Positions 8,761-17,509 of a stretch of DNA of 64,000 nt are shown here, in pieces. The notes beneath the pieces are model-generated. The model was given only the letters and a program-made list of their open reading frames with translations, ran no database searches and was not told the origin of the DNA. Positions within the stretch are counted from its first letter, which is position 1; every line of letters starts with the position of its first letter. This stretch comes from Flavobacterium rivuli WB 3.3-2 = DSM 21788 (GTDB taxonomy: Bacteria; Bacteroidota; Bacteroidia; Flavobacteriales; Flavobacteriaceae): contig NZ_KB899967.1 of the NCBI RefSeq assembly GCF_000378485.1, positions 372,001 through 436,000 on the forward strand, read 5' to 3'. The translations under genes and the position numbers were made by a program.

Positions 8761-10740
8761 CTATTTACCCTCTTCCCTCTTCTTTTGCTCGTTTGCAGGC
8801 AGGTAGTTGCGGCTGTTTACGTGTGCATAATATTCCTGCAGGAATGCCTTAAAGCGTTTTATATTTATTATGTCGGCAGGGGTTTGTTTAGCTATTAAAT
8901 TATTTTTACCTAACGGGTCTGTATGGTAATCGGTTTTGGCAATTACCTCTTTTTCGTTAAACAGGTAGTAATAATCGTCTGTTGTAAAATTGAAGGCGCT
9001 GTTACTAAAATTCACCACAAAATGGTCGTTAGCTAAAGCTTTATCAAAATGGTCTTTGCCAAAGCTAAAGTAAGGCTTGTTATAATCCAGCATGCCCAGT
9101 AGTGTAGGCATAATGTCTATGTGCTGCATAACCCTGTCATCTTTACCTTTAAATGTAGTATCTCCCGGCTTAAAGAATATAAGCGGAATGGCATACTCGT
9201 TAGGCTGTTTGTTAAACTTATCGTTATCGGATCCCGAACCATGATCGGCAGTAATAATAAACAACGTGTTGTTATACCAAGGCTCGTTCTTAATGCTTTT
9301 AAAGAATTCCTTAAGCGAATAATCAGCATATTTTATGGTTCTATGAATGGGCAGCGTACCTTCTGTAAATTGCTTTTCGTAGCCTGCCGGTATGCTGTAA
9401 GGGTGGTGCGACGATAATGTGAATACCGTACCAAAGAATGGTTTTTTAAAACCGTTCAGTTTTTTGTGTACGTACGGAAAGAATTTATGGTCCCAGATTC
9501 CCCATTTGCCATCAAAATCGTCGGTGCCCATTTCGGCTTCATATTCCTGGCGCGAGTAAAACTGCTTTACCCCTGCTGTTTTGCCAAACGACACAAACCC
9601 CATAGACTCGCGCACGCCTCCGTGAAAAAAGGCTGTTTCATATCCCATCTCTGCCATGCACTGCGGCAGGCCATGGTATGACGACACCGAGTTAGGCAAT
9701 GACAAAAAGTGTTCTTTAAACGAGGGTATAGATGCCCAGATGGCCGGTAATGCATCTATAGAACGCAGTCCACTTTGGTAGGCGTTGGTAAACACATAGC
9801 TTTCATTTACAAGCGAATCTACAAAAGGCGTATTGGTTTCCTGTTCCGGCTTAAACTGGTCTGACATACTCTTGATATGTGCCTTACCAAAACTTTCGAG
9901 CACAATAAGGAAAACGTTGGTTTTTCGGTCTAACGTAAATTGCTCTCCCGCCGCAACAGTATGCGTAGTAGATGCTAATTTTTGTGCTTCGGCATCATCC
10001 ATATAATGCAGGTTGGGCACTTTCTTAGATTTGCTCATAGTGCGCAACACACAAAATGGGTTGCTTAGCATTAGCGATGTATGCGAAGGATTATCGGTAT
10101 ACAAAAAGGCATCATTCATGGTTATGGGAAAAGATGCCGCAGAAAATGTAGCTCCCCTTACAAAAAAGATTACCGCTATTGCCATAACAGCCATGTACCC
10201 AAAATGTATGGGAATGTATTTTTTGTTGCTCATTGCCGGATACACCTTTTGCTGTATAGCCTTATAAGCATACCATAATATGGCTATAAGAATAATGTAA
10301 AACACGATGCCGTACCAAAAATCGATAAGGAAGTTAATGAGCAATGCCCCAAAACTGTCTTCCTTAAGCAATACAAAATCGCCCAGTACTATACGCGCCT
10401 GTTTAAAGGGGTAATAAAAAACATCGGCCATATTAATAAGCAGGCCAAGGCTGTTGCCCAGCATAAAAAAGAACAGCGTTATTTTTTGCCATATTTTATG
10501 CTCTGCTACACGCAGCGGAAACATAGAAAGGAATATAAACGGCAGGTTGATGTATATTATAGATACGGTATCAAACATAAGGCTGCCCCTTACAAGGTTC
10601 CAGGTGCTTGTTAGCTTTAACGGGGCTATAAGCTTATCATTCCAAACGTAGAATAAAACCCTGCACAGCATAAAAACTATGTACACTACTGCAAGCCTGG
10701 CTAAAAGCACTATAAGCCTGTTCTTAAAATGTAACTTCAT
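8761..10740 (-). CDS. LtaS-like membrane sulfatase / phosphoglycerol transferase
   Basis: A 659-residue protein with about five N-terminal membrane segments (residues 8-210) and a large extracytoplasmic sulfatase-fold domain. Seen are NVFLIVLESFGKAHI (metal-binding Glu), NTPFVDSL, SGLRSIDALPAIWASIP with the candidate nucleophile, FFHGG, HHPYSIP and ITADHGSGSDN (metal Asp/His). The architecture is that of the lipoteichoic acid synthase family. In Gram-negative bacteria such enzymes usually transfer phosphoglycerol or phosphoethanolamine to envelope glycans or lipid A; the acceptor here is unknown. The nucleophile position holds Ser (LRSID) rather than a clear Thr, which deserves an alignment. 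Confidence 0.88.
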   Translation of the reverse strand: MKLHFKNRLIVLLARLAVVYIVFMLCRVLFYVWNDKLIAPLKLTSTWNLVRGSLMFDTVSIIYINLPFIFLSMFPLRVAEHKIWQKITLFFFMLGNSLGLLINMADVFYYPFKQARIVLGDFVLLKEDSFGALLINFLIDFWYGIVFYIILIAILWYAYKAIQQKVYPAMSNKKYIPIHFGYMAVMAIAVIFFVRGATFSAASFPITMNDAFLYTDNPSHTSLMLSNPFCVLRTMSKSKKVPNLHYMDDAEAQKLASTTHTVAAGEQFTLDRKTNVFLIVLESFGKAHIKSMSDQFKPEQETNTPFVDSLVNESYVFTNAYQSGLRSIDALPAIWASIPSFKEHFLSLPNSVSSYHGLPQCMAEMGYETAFFHGGVRESMGFVSFGKTAGVKQFYSRQEYEAEMGTDDFDGKWGIWDHKFFPYVHKKLNGFKKPFFGTVFTLSSHHPYSIPAGYEKQFTEGTLPIHRTIKYADYSLKEFFKSIKNEPWYNNTLFIITADHGSGSDNDKFNKQPNEYAIPLIFFKPGDTTFKGKDDRVMQHIDIMPTLLGMLDYNKPYFSFGKDHFDKALANDHFVVNFSNSAFNFTTDDYYYLFNEKEVIAKTDYHTDPLGKNNLIAKQTPADIINIKRFKAFLQEYYAHVNSRNYLPANEQKKREEGK

Positions 10741-10968
10741 GATGGTGTGTAATGTGCCTCTCTTAACGGGCTACATTGCCCTTTAAGTATTAACGGCGCA
10801 AAGATAATTTATTTTAAATTATGAGTTAACAAACAGTTAACCAATGTTAGCTTACATAAAGCATAGTGCTAATACACAAAGGCATAAAGATTTATTAAAT
10901 ATGAGCGTTGTAAGCTGCTGCCCATTTTTATGTTGACTAACTTAGAGACACAAACAAAAAATTAAACT

Positions 10969-11421
10969 ATGAGTACAGTAACTTTTAACACAGATGCCGG
11001 TGCACAGCTTTTTGGAGGGATACCCCAGGCTGCACCCGATAAAGAAAACCTTAAGGCAAGCGAACTGCTTAATTTTGTAAAAAAGCTTGGCCTTACCTAC
11101 AAGAACATCAAGCTTTCTACCAACGGGCAAACCGTAACGCTGGAAGGTGAAGTAGACCGTCTGGAGGAAGCAGAGAAAATTGCCCTTGCTGTGGGTAATG
11201 TGGGCGGTGTAGAAACCGTAACTAATAATATGAGGGTAACAGTAAGTGCTCCACCATCTAAATATCATACAGTGGCAAGTGGCGATTCGCTCTCTAAAAT
11301 TGCAGGTAAATATTACGGCGATGTACAAAAATACAATGTAATTTTTGAAGCCAATAAACCCATGCTTACAGATCCTGATAAAATATACCCGGGACAGGTA
11401 TTAAGGATACCTAATGCTTAA
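10969..11421 (+). CDS. kbp: BON-LysM protein, Kbp/YgaU-like
   Basis: A 150-residue protein with a BON domain (about residues 25-88, ending VGGVETVTNNMRV) and a C-terminal LysM domain (YHTVASGDSLSKIAGKYYG ... IFEANKPMLTDPDKIYPGQ). Domain order and length match Escherichia coli Kbp (YgaU, 149 residues), a soluble potassium-binding protein, and the LysM end is strikingly similar. There is no signal peptide, so it is probably cytoplasmic or exported by another route. Divergent from the LtaS-like gene and followed by two degenerate repeats. Confidence 0.9.
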   Translation: MSTVTFNTDAGAQLFGGIPQAAPDKENLKASELLNFVKKLGLTYKNIKLSTNGQTVTLEGEVDRLEEAEKIALAVGNVGGVETVTNNMRVTVSAPPSKYHTVASGDSLSKIAGKYYGDVQKYNVIFEANKPMLTDPDKIYPGQVLRIPNA

Positions 11422-11432
11422 ATTAGTAAGCT

Positions 11433-11530
11433 GTTCCATTTCGACCAAAGCGCAGCGAAGTGGAAAAACTCTACTGGTATAACATGACATTGTTCCATTT
11501 CGACCGCAGCGCAGCAAAGTGGAGAAATCC
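11433..11530. repeat. Two direct copies of a TTCCATTTCGACC repeat
   Basis: GTTCCATTTCGACCAAAGCG (from 11433) and GTTCCATTTCGACCGCAGCG (from 11492) are about 40-base direct copies, both continuing GCAGC.AAGTGGA.AAA. A related, more degenerate element lies at 14742-14830. This is a dispersed intergenic repeat family, not a gene. Confidence 0.8.
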
Positions 11531-11620
11531 CTATTTATTAATGAGATTTTTCGGCTTCGTTGCACCTACCTACCGTCAGGCAGGCAGGCTTCGCTCAGAA
11601 TAACATACTGCATAAAATAA

Positions 11621-11643
11621 AAAAAGCGCCAATCGGCGCTTTT
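11621..11643 (-). terminator. Intrinsic terminator after obg
   Basis: Stem AAAGCGCC / GGCGCTTT with a short loop, and a T-run on the minus strand (A-run at 11614-11624 on plus). It begins three bases past the obg stop codon. Confidence 0.8.
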
Positions 11644-11645
11644 CA

Positions 11646-12653
11646 TTATACTTCTACATTCAGCATTTGCCAAAGTTTATCTTTTAGCTCCATAAGCCCC
11701 TGTTGTGCTACAGATGATATCATTAAGTACGGAATGGCTTTAAACGTCTGGTCAAGATTGGTTTTCATTTCTTCCTTAAGCTCATCGTCCAGCATATCAC
11801 ATTTAGAGATCACTATTACACGTTCTTTATCCAGAATTTCGGGATTGTAGCGGCGTAGTTCATCAAGTAATATTTCATACTCTTTTTCAATATCCGGCGC
11901 ATCAGCCGGGATAAGGAAAATCAGTACCGAGTTTCGTTCTATATGCCTTAAAAAGTAGTGGCCTAAACCTTTACCTTCGGCAGCACCCTCTATAATTCCC
12001 GGTATATCGGCAATTACAAAACTCTGATAATCCCTGTACGACACAATACCTAGGTTAGGCTTAAGCGTTGTAAACGGGTAATCGGCAATTTTTGGTTTTG
12101 CAGAGGTAAGTACCGATAGTAATGTTGATTTTCCTGCATTAGGAAAACCTACAAGGCCTACATCGGCAAGTACTTTAAGCTCCAGCAATATATCACTCTC
12201 TTCTGCCGGCATACCGGGCTGCGAGTAGCGTGGAGTCTGGTTTGTAGAACTCCTGAAGTGCCAGTTACCAAGGCCGCCTTTACCGCCTTTGGCAATAATT
12301 TTTTTCTCGCCGTCTTCGGTAATCTCAAATAAAATTTCGTCAGTCTCTTTATCGCGAACTACCGTCCCTAACGGAACCTCAATGTATTTATCATCACCAT
12401 CGGCACCGGTGCTGCGTGCGCTACCGCCATCGCCACCGTGGCCTGCTTTAATGTGTCGTGCAAATTTTAGGTGAAACAATGTCCATAACCCTTTGTTGCC
12501 CACAAGGTATACGTGGCCGCCACGACCGCCATCGCCACCATCGGGACCTCCTTTTTCAATAAATTTTTCCCTGTGCAAGTGTGTAGATCCCTTGCCCCCT
12601 TTTCCTGAGGACACATATATTTTTACGTAATCTACAAAATTTCCTTCTGTCAT
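11646..12653 (-). CDS. obg: Obg family GTPase (CgtA/ObgE)
   Basis: A 335-residue Obg GTPase, an essential ribosome-associated protein active in 50S assembly and stress control. The Gly-rich N-terminal OBG domain spans residues 1-160 ([32 protein letters not shown]). The G domain has G1 [19 protein letters not shown], switch II/G3 [18 protein letters not shown]4 as ISKCD and G5 near SSVAQQG. It lacks the extra C-terminal domain of longer homologues. It sits apart from hpt-adk, which I recall as its usual neighbours in Flavobacterium. Confidence 0.97.
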   Translation of the reverse strand: MTEGNFVDYVKIYVSSGKGGKGSTHLHREKFIEKGGPDGGDGGRGGHVYLVGNKGLWTLFHLKFARHIKAGHGGDGGSARSTGADGDDKYIEVPLGTVVRDKETDEILFEITEDGEKKIIAKGGKGGLGNWHFRSSTNQTPRYSQPGMPAEESDILLELKVLADVGLVGFPNAGKSTLLSVLTSAKPKIADYPFTTLKPNLGIVSYRDYQSFVIADIPGIIEGAAEGKGLGHYFLRHIERNSVLIFLIPADAPDIEKEYEILLDELRRYNPEILDKERVIVISKCDMLDDELKEEMKTNLDQTFKAIPYLMISSVAQQGLMELKDKLWQMLNVEV

Positions 12654-12843
12654 TTCTTTTAATTTAATGTAAAAGGCTGCGGGTTAGGCGCAACATTTCA
12701 GTTTGCAAAAGTACATTATTTTTATGAAACTCCATACCGCAAAAAACCGTGGTAAACCCTGACAAGTTTTGTTAGTCATTTAATCAGTCACCAACAGCAT
12801 AAAAATGGGTATATTTAAATTTTAATCGTAATTAATACAACAC

Positions 12844-13920
12844 ATGCACTGCAACCCCATTTCATCTATAATAACAAAAAGTTTAACCTCAGCACATATA
12901 TTAAAGATTACTTTTATCTTTATTGCTATAGTTTTTACCGGAAATTTAAACTGCTTTGCACAACTTAAACGCACGTTGCTTGCTACTTCTAAAACAAACC
13001 ATACCCTGTCCATAATAAACCCTGCAACTTTAAAGATCATTGCTGTTGTTCCTGTAGGGCCTAACCCGCACGAGGTTGTAGTATCTCCCAACGGTTTAAA
13101 AGCATTTGTATCTAACCCCGGAAATAGCGACTTGCACGAAATTAATGTTATCGATTTACAACATAACAAAGCATTGCCAAATATAGATACCGCACCGTTT
13201 TTAGGTCCGCACGGTATGGCCTATCTTGAGAATAAATTATGGTTTACAGCACAGGGATCTAAATCGGTAGCCAGGTACGATATTGCAACATCTAAATTTG
13301 ACCTTGCCATAGGCACCGGGCAGGACGTTACCCACTTACTTTATGTTACACCCGATAGTAAAAAATTTTACACTACCAATGTAGACTCGGGCACGGTAAG
13401 TATTTTTGAGAACATGTTAGTACAGCCCACTATACCGCCAACAGGTGTATTACCTCCTACTGCCAAACCGCATATTGACTGGGTGCAGACTCTTATCCCG
13501 GTAGGGAAAGGTGCCGAAGGATTTGACGTATCACCCGATGGTAAGGAGCTATGGACCGCCACACCTGAAGGGCTTCTGTTTATAATAGATCTTGAAGCTA
13601 AGAAAATATCTGCGACAATTGATACAGAGGTATTAGGATTGCACCGCTTGAAATTTACTCCAGATGGCAAACGTGTAGCTTTGGTAAGTGTTCGCACCGG
13701 CGATTTGTTATTTTACGATGTTAAAAGTCGCAAAGAAATAAAACGAATTAAAACCGGACAGGGTGCCGCCATGCTTATGGATGCGCAGTATAACCGCCTG
13801 TTTATTTCCTGTTCGCCTAACGACTACATTGCAATTATTGACTTAAAGACTATGGAGGTATCAGGAAAGCTGGAAATCGGAGGCCGCCCGGATGGGTTGG
13901 AATTTGCTATTACAAAATAA
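12844..13920 (+). CDS. Exported YncE-like beta-propeller protein
   Basis: A 358-residue protein with an N-terminal export signal (hydrophobic at about residues 20-38, ending NCFAQ) and seven-bladed propeller repeats of the YncE/cytochrome-D1-like type: HTLSIINPATLKIIAVVPVG, PHEVVVSPNGLKAFVSNPG, GFDVSPDGKELWTATPEG, LKFTPDGKRVALVSVRTG and NDYIAIIDLKTMEVSGKLEIGG. Such proteins are periplasmic or surface binding proteins with no assured enzyme activity. The metallo-hydrolase follows 72 bases downstream on the same strand. Confidence 0.85.
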   Translation: MHCNPISSIITKSLTSAHILKITFIFIAIVFTGNLNCFAQLKRTLLATSKTNHTLSIINPATLKIIAVVPVGPNPHEVVVSPNGLKAFVSNPGNSDLHEINVIDLQHNKALPNIDTAPFLGPHGMAYLENKLWFTAQGSKSVARYDIATSKFDLAIGTGQDVTHLLYVTPDSKKFYTTNVDSGTVSIFENMLVQPTIPPTGVLPPTAKPHIDWVQTLIPVGKGAEGFDVSPDGKELWTATPEGLLFIIDLEAKKISATIDTEVLGLHRLKFTPDGKRVALVSVRTGDLLFYDVKSRKEIKRIKTGQGAAMLMDAQYNRLFISCSPNDYIAIIDLKTMEVSGKLEIGGRPDGLEFAITK

Positions 13921-13992
13921 GCTTTTATACTTATAAGGTACAATGGCACTGTTTGTGCGGTACAGCTTTATTATTACTACACACAAATCAGC

Positions 13993-14727
13993 ATGACAAT
14001 TATCCCATTGCAGGAAGGCATTTTTACGGTTACACCTACTAAAGACTTTACCCGGATTACGAGAGAAGAATTAAAAACCGTAGATAAGGCATTACTTACC
14101 ATGGCCATCTGCCCTTTTTTGATTGTACTGCCGGATGATATAATTCTTTTAGATGCAGGTTTGGGATTTAAAGAAGACGGCAAACCTGTTATTGTAAAAC
14201 TTATTGAAGATGCAGGATACAACGCTAACCAGATTACTAAAGTACTGCTATCTCATTTACATAAAGATCATGCAGAGGGATTAGGTTATACAGACAACGG
14301 TACTTTTATTCAGAACTTTCCTGATGCCGAAATTTACTTACAGCAAAATGAACTGCACTACGCCCTCGACCAGATTGCGAGCCACTCTTTTAACCAGGAA
14401 ATTTTAGAGGAAATTGCCAGCCTGCCCAACCTTATTTTGATGAATGATGACACAGGCTCTATCGGTAAGTATATAACTTATGAAGTTACCGGCGGGCATA
14501 CGCCTTTTCATCAGGCTTTTTGGTTTAAGGAAGACAACGTTACTGCCTTTTATGGTGCCGATAACCTGCCGCAAAAGAGCTATCTTAAATTCCACATTGC
14601 CTACAAGTCTGATTATGATGGCAAAAAAGCTATGGAAGACCGCCAGAAATGGGAACAACAGGCCAAAGACGAAAATTGGATCGTTTTGTTTTACCATGAC
14701 ATTAGCAAGAATGTAATGGAGTTTTAA
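13993..14727 (+). CDS. MBL-fold metallo-hydrolase
   Basis: A 244-residue cytoplasmic protein with the metallo-beta-lactamase zinc motif SHLHKDHAEG (HxHxDH), an upstream Asp strand (IILLDAGLGF), a third-site GGHTPFHQ and a downstream FYGADNL Asp. The fold catalyses hydrolysis of many ester, amide or lactone bonds; the substrate is unknown. With the propeller protein upstream it may form a two-gene unit lying between obg and the CNNM gene. Confidence 0.88.
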   Translation: MTIIPLQEGIFTVTPTKDFTRITREELKTVDKALLTMAICPFLIVLPDDIILLDAGLGFKEDGKPVIVKLIEDAGYNANQITKVLLSHLHKDHAEGLGYTDNGTFIQNFPDAEIYLQQNELHYALDQIASHSFNQEILEEIASLPNLILMNDDTGSIGKYITYEVTGGHTPFHQAFWFKEDNVTAFYGADNLPQKSYLKFHIAYKSDYDGKKAMEDRQKWEQQAKDENWIVLFYHDISKNVMEF

Positions 14728-14741
14728 ACTAATAAAATTAA

Positions 14742-14830
14742 GTTTTCCATTTTGAGCAAAGCGCAGCGGAGTCGAAAAATCTCAAAAACGGAGATTCCTC
14801 AATTTCGCTGCGCTTCATTCGGAATGGAAC
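14742..14830. repeat. Imperfect inverted repeat, CAAAGCGCAGCG family
   Basis: Left arm TTCCATTTTGAGCAAAGCGC and right arm ending GCGCTTCATTCGGAATGGAA can pair across a short AT-rich centre (AATCTC / GAGATT). The arms resemble the copies at 11433-11530. It fills the gap between two convergent genes. Confidence 0.7.
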
Positions 14831-14906
14831 ACACCTACGTAGCATATTGAAGCAAAATTGGAAGACATGAGTTTCTATTAAAATGAAACTAAATACTGAG
14901 ACTAAA

Positions 14907-16184
14907 CTACTCCTTTATACTTCTTACAAGTACTTTATCTATTTTAACGCCATCCATTTTTACAACTTCAAGCTCAAACAGGTGCCATATTAGCTTCTCG
15001 CCTTCTTTAGGTATGTAACTAAGTTCGGTCATTATAAGTCCACTTACAGTAGTTACCTCATAATCGGTAGTAAGCTCATCAAGGTCAAAGTACGTTAAGA
15101 AATCATGCAGTGGGTAATGCCCGTCTACAAGCCATGTGCCATCCTCATTTGCTACAAGCTGAAACTCGTCATCATAAAAATCAGAGGCGTCGCCCACAAG
15201 TGCTTCAAGGATATCATTAAGGGTGATTATTCCCTGGAACACGCCATACTCATCGGTTACCAATGCATAATGCACTTTGGTTTTTTTGAATATCTCCAGC
15301 GCTTTATACGCCGATGTATGTTCTATAAGATATACCGGCTCTATATTAATATCTTTAAGGCTAAAATTCTCTTTTTCGTAATTAGCAAAAATATCTTTTA
15401 GCTGCACTACCCCTATAACATCGTCCAGGCTGTTGCCTTCGCACACAGGATATACCGAGTGCAGCTCTTCGAGCATGGTTTCGCGAATGCTGTCTTTATT
15501 GAAAGTAGTAGAAAGATACGTTACCGATTTACGGTGCGTCATGAGTGAGTTTACCTTACGGTCGCCAATATGGAAAACACGCTCCATAATATCATGCTCT
15601 ATTTCCTGCACTTCGCCACCCTCTGTACCTTCTTTAATAATCGCTTTTATCTCTTCTTCGGTTACTTTACCATCTGCCGTAGGGCGAATGCGGAATATCT
15701 TTAAAAGAAAATCCGTAGACGATGTGAGCAACCATATAAACGGCGCCGTAACAATAGAGATATACTTCATGGGCAGTGCTACCATTTTTGCAATGGTTTC
15801 CGGGAAATTAAGCCCTATCCTTTTAGGAAGCAGCTCACCCAGTACCAAAGAGAAAAACGTAAGTATAACTACTACGATACCTACAGATATGTTATCGGCA
15901 TACGGTTTTAAAACCGGGAAGCCTTCCACAAATATCTTTACATCGTCGGTTACTTTATCGCCGGAATAAATACCGGTTAAAATACCTATAAGCGTAATGC
16001 CTATTTGTACTGTAGATAAAAATTTGTTTGGCGAATTTGCCAGGTCCAGCGCAGCCTGTGCACTGGGATTGCCTTTTTTGGCTGCGGTTTCAAGGCGGCT
16101 TTTACGGGCAGATATCAACGCGATCTCAGACATGGAGAACACGCCGTTTAAAAGAATAAGAAAAAATATTATGGCTATTTCCAC
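14907..16184 (-). CDS. CNNM/CorC family membrane transporter (hemolysin-like)
   Basis: A 425-residue protein with a DUF21/CNNM membrane domain of four helices (residues 1-190: EIALISARKSRLE, ILIGILTGIYSG, LGELLPKRIGLNFPE), a tandem CBS domain pair (residues 205-330: MTHRKSVTYLS, YALVTDEYGVFQGIITLNDI) and a C-terminal CorC_HlyC domain (about 345-425, DGHYPLHDFLTYF). Family members move Mg2+ and other divalent ions and sense nucleotides with the CBS pair. Older 'hemolysin' names are historical. It follows adk by 15 bases and probably shares its transcript. Confidence 0.92.
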   Translation of the reverse strand: MEIAIIFFLILLNGVFSMSEIALISARKSRLETAAKKGNPSAQAALDLANSPNKFLSTVQIGITLIGILTGIYSGDKVTDDVKIFVEGFPVLKPYADNISVGIVVVILTFFSLVLGELLPKRIGLNFPETIAKMVALPMKYISIVTAPFIWLLTSSTDFLLKIFRIRPTADGKVTEEEIKAIIKEGTEGGEVQEIEHDIMERVFHIGDRKVNSLMTHRKSVTYLSTTFNKDSIRETMLEELHSVYPVCEGNSLDDVIGVVQLKDIFANYEKENFSLKDINIEPVYLIEHTSAYKALEIFKKTKVHYALVTDEYGVFQGIITLNDILEALVGDASDFYDDEFQLVANEDGTWLVDGHYPLHDFLTYFDLDELTTDYEVTTVSGLIMTELSYIPKEGEKLIWHLFELEVVKMDGVKIDKVLVRSIKE

Positions 16185-16199
16185 AATGGGGGGTTTAGG

Positions 16200-16772
16200 T
16201 TAGAGCGTATCGATTACCGAACTTAATCGACTTGTAATTTCGGCTATTTCGCCAATTCCGTTTACCGGAAAGTATTTGCCCTGTGCTTTGTAATATTCTA
16301 TAAGCGGGGCGGTTTTTTCATTATATTCCTGGTAGCGGTTGCGTATCAGGCTTTCGTCCTGGTCGTCTGCCCTGCCACTGGTCTTACCTCTTTCAAGCAG
16401 GCGCTGTACCAGTACCTCATCATCGGCCTCAAGCGCAATGGTAGCAGTTACTTCCCATTCTTTAGACACTAAAAAAGCATCCAGTGCATTAGCCTGTGCC
16501 GTAGTACGCGGAAAACCGTCAAACAAAAATCCTGCTGTATCCGGGTTTTTGCTCACTTCATCTTCAAGCATTTTTATAGTTACCTCATCCGGTACAAGCT
16601 CTCCTTTATCTATATAGGTTTTGGCAAGCTTGCCAAGGGCAGTATCATTTTTAAGGTTAAAGCGAAAAAGGTCGCCGGTAGAAATGTGAGTAAGGTTGTA
16701 TTTTGTTTTTAAAAATTCGGCCTGGGTGCCTTTTCCTGCGCCCGGTTTTCCAAACAGTACAATATTGATCAT
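16200..16772 (-). CDS. adk: Adenylate kinase, short-LID form
   Basis: A 190-residue adenylate kinase interconverting ATP + AMP and 2 ADP. Motifs are the P-loop GKPGAGKGTQ, ISTGDLFR, GFPRTTAQA and the Arg-rich RADDQDESLIRNR. The LID is short (GKTSGRADD) without the zinc-type insertion, as in other 190-residue bacterial forms. I take the start at 16772 (MINIVLFGKPGAGKG), since the longer frame to 16853 runs into hpt. It begins 25 bases after hpt ends, giving an hpt-adk-CNNM order on one strand. Confidence 0.97.
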   Translation of the reverse strand: MINIVLFGKPGAGKGTQAEFLKTKYNLTHISTGDLFRFNLKNDTALGKLAKTYIDKGELVPDEVTIKMLEDEVSKNPDTAGFLFDGFPRTTAQANALDAFLVSKEWEVTATIALEADDEVLVQRLLERGKTSGRADDQDESLIRNRYQEYNEKTAPLIEYYKAQGKYFPVNGIGEIAEITSRLSSVIDTL

Positions 16773-16797
16773 TTTGTTCAGGGGTTGTTGTGTTGTA

Positions 16798-17337
16798 TTA
16801 TTGATGTAACTGATAAATTTCGGGTAAGTTGCGCCCCTGTCCGTCGTAGTCAAGGCCGTAGCCCACTATAAACTTGTTGGGTATCTCAAAACCTATATAA
16901 TCCAGATGGATATTTTTAGTATACGCTTCAGGTTTAAAGAAAAGGGTAGCTATTTTAAGCTGCTTAACCTTTTGTGCCTCAAACATTTTTTTAAGTTCTT
17001 CTATAGTATTGCCGGTATCTACAATATCTTCTATTATTACTACGATCCTGCCCTCAAGGTTTTGGTTAAGCCCTATAAGCTGCTTAATTTCTCCGGTAGT
17101 GCTGGTGCCCTCGTAAGATGCTAATTTTACAAAGCTTACCTCACACGGCAGTGTGTAGTGTTTTGCAAAATCTGCCAGTACCATAAAAGCACCGTTAAGC
17201 ACACCTATAAATACAGGTACTTCTCCTGCAAAGTCTGCTTCGGCTTGTTTTGCCATACGTATAATTACCGCTTCAATATCAGCAGCAGTTATAAAAGGCA
17301 CAAAGTGTTTATCATGAATTTGTATCACGTTCGGCAT
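16798..17337 (-). CDS. hpt: Hypoxanthine phosphoribosyltransferase
   Basis: A 179-residue purine-salvage enzyme that converts hypoxanthine (and guanine) with PRPP to IMP/GMP. The PRPP motif is VVIIEDIVDTGNTIEELKK; other parts are FIGVLNGAFMVLADF and IVGYGLDYDGQGRNLPEIY near the C-terminus. The start at 17337 (MPNVIQIHDKHFVPF) is preferred over the in-frame ATG at 17376. First gene of the hpt-adk-CNNM group, which fits nucleotide salvage followed by nucleotide balancing. Confidence 0.96.
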   Translation of the reverse strand: MPNVIQIHDKHFVPFITAADIEAVIIRMAKQAEADFAGEVPVFIGVLNGAFMVLADFAKHYTLPCEVSFVKLASYEGTSTTGEIKQLIGLNQNLEGRIVVIIEDIVDTGNTIEELKKMFEAQKVKQLKIATLFFKPEAYTKNIHLDYIGFEIPNKFIVGYGLDYDGQGRNLPEIYQLHQ

Positions 17338-17509
17338 AAATATAATTTGCAAATATACTAATTCGCAAACAGCCACTTACAAAGCTTCGTTTATTTTGCA
17401 TTAATTTTATGAATGTTAAATTATATTTAATATTCAGGCCGTTAGCACAGTAAAACTGCAATAAATAAGTAATTTCGGATAATTATTATCTTTTTACAAA
17501 TACGCCAAT

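Noticed and set aside
10901..10936. 11-residue frame MSVVSCCPFLC before kbp, as a possible Cys leader
   Set aside because: No terminator or antiterminator pair follows and kbp has no link to cysteine synthesis.
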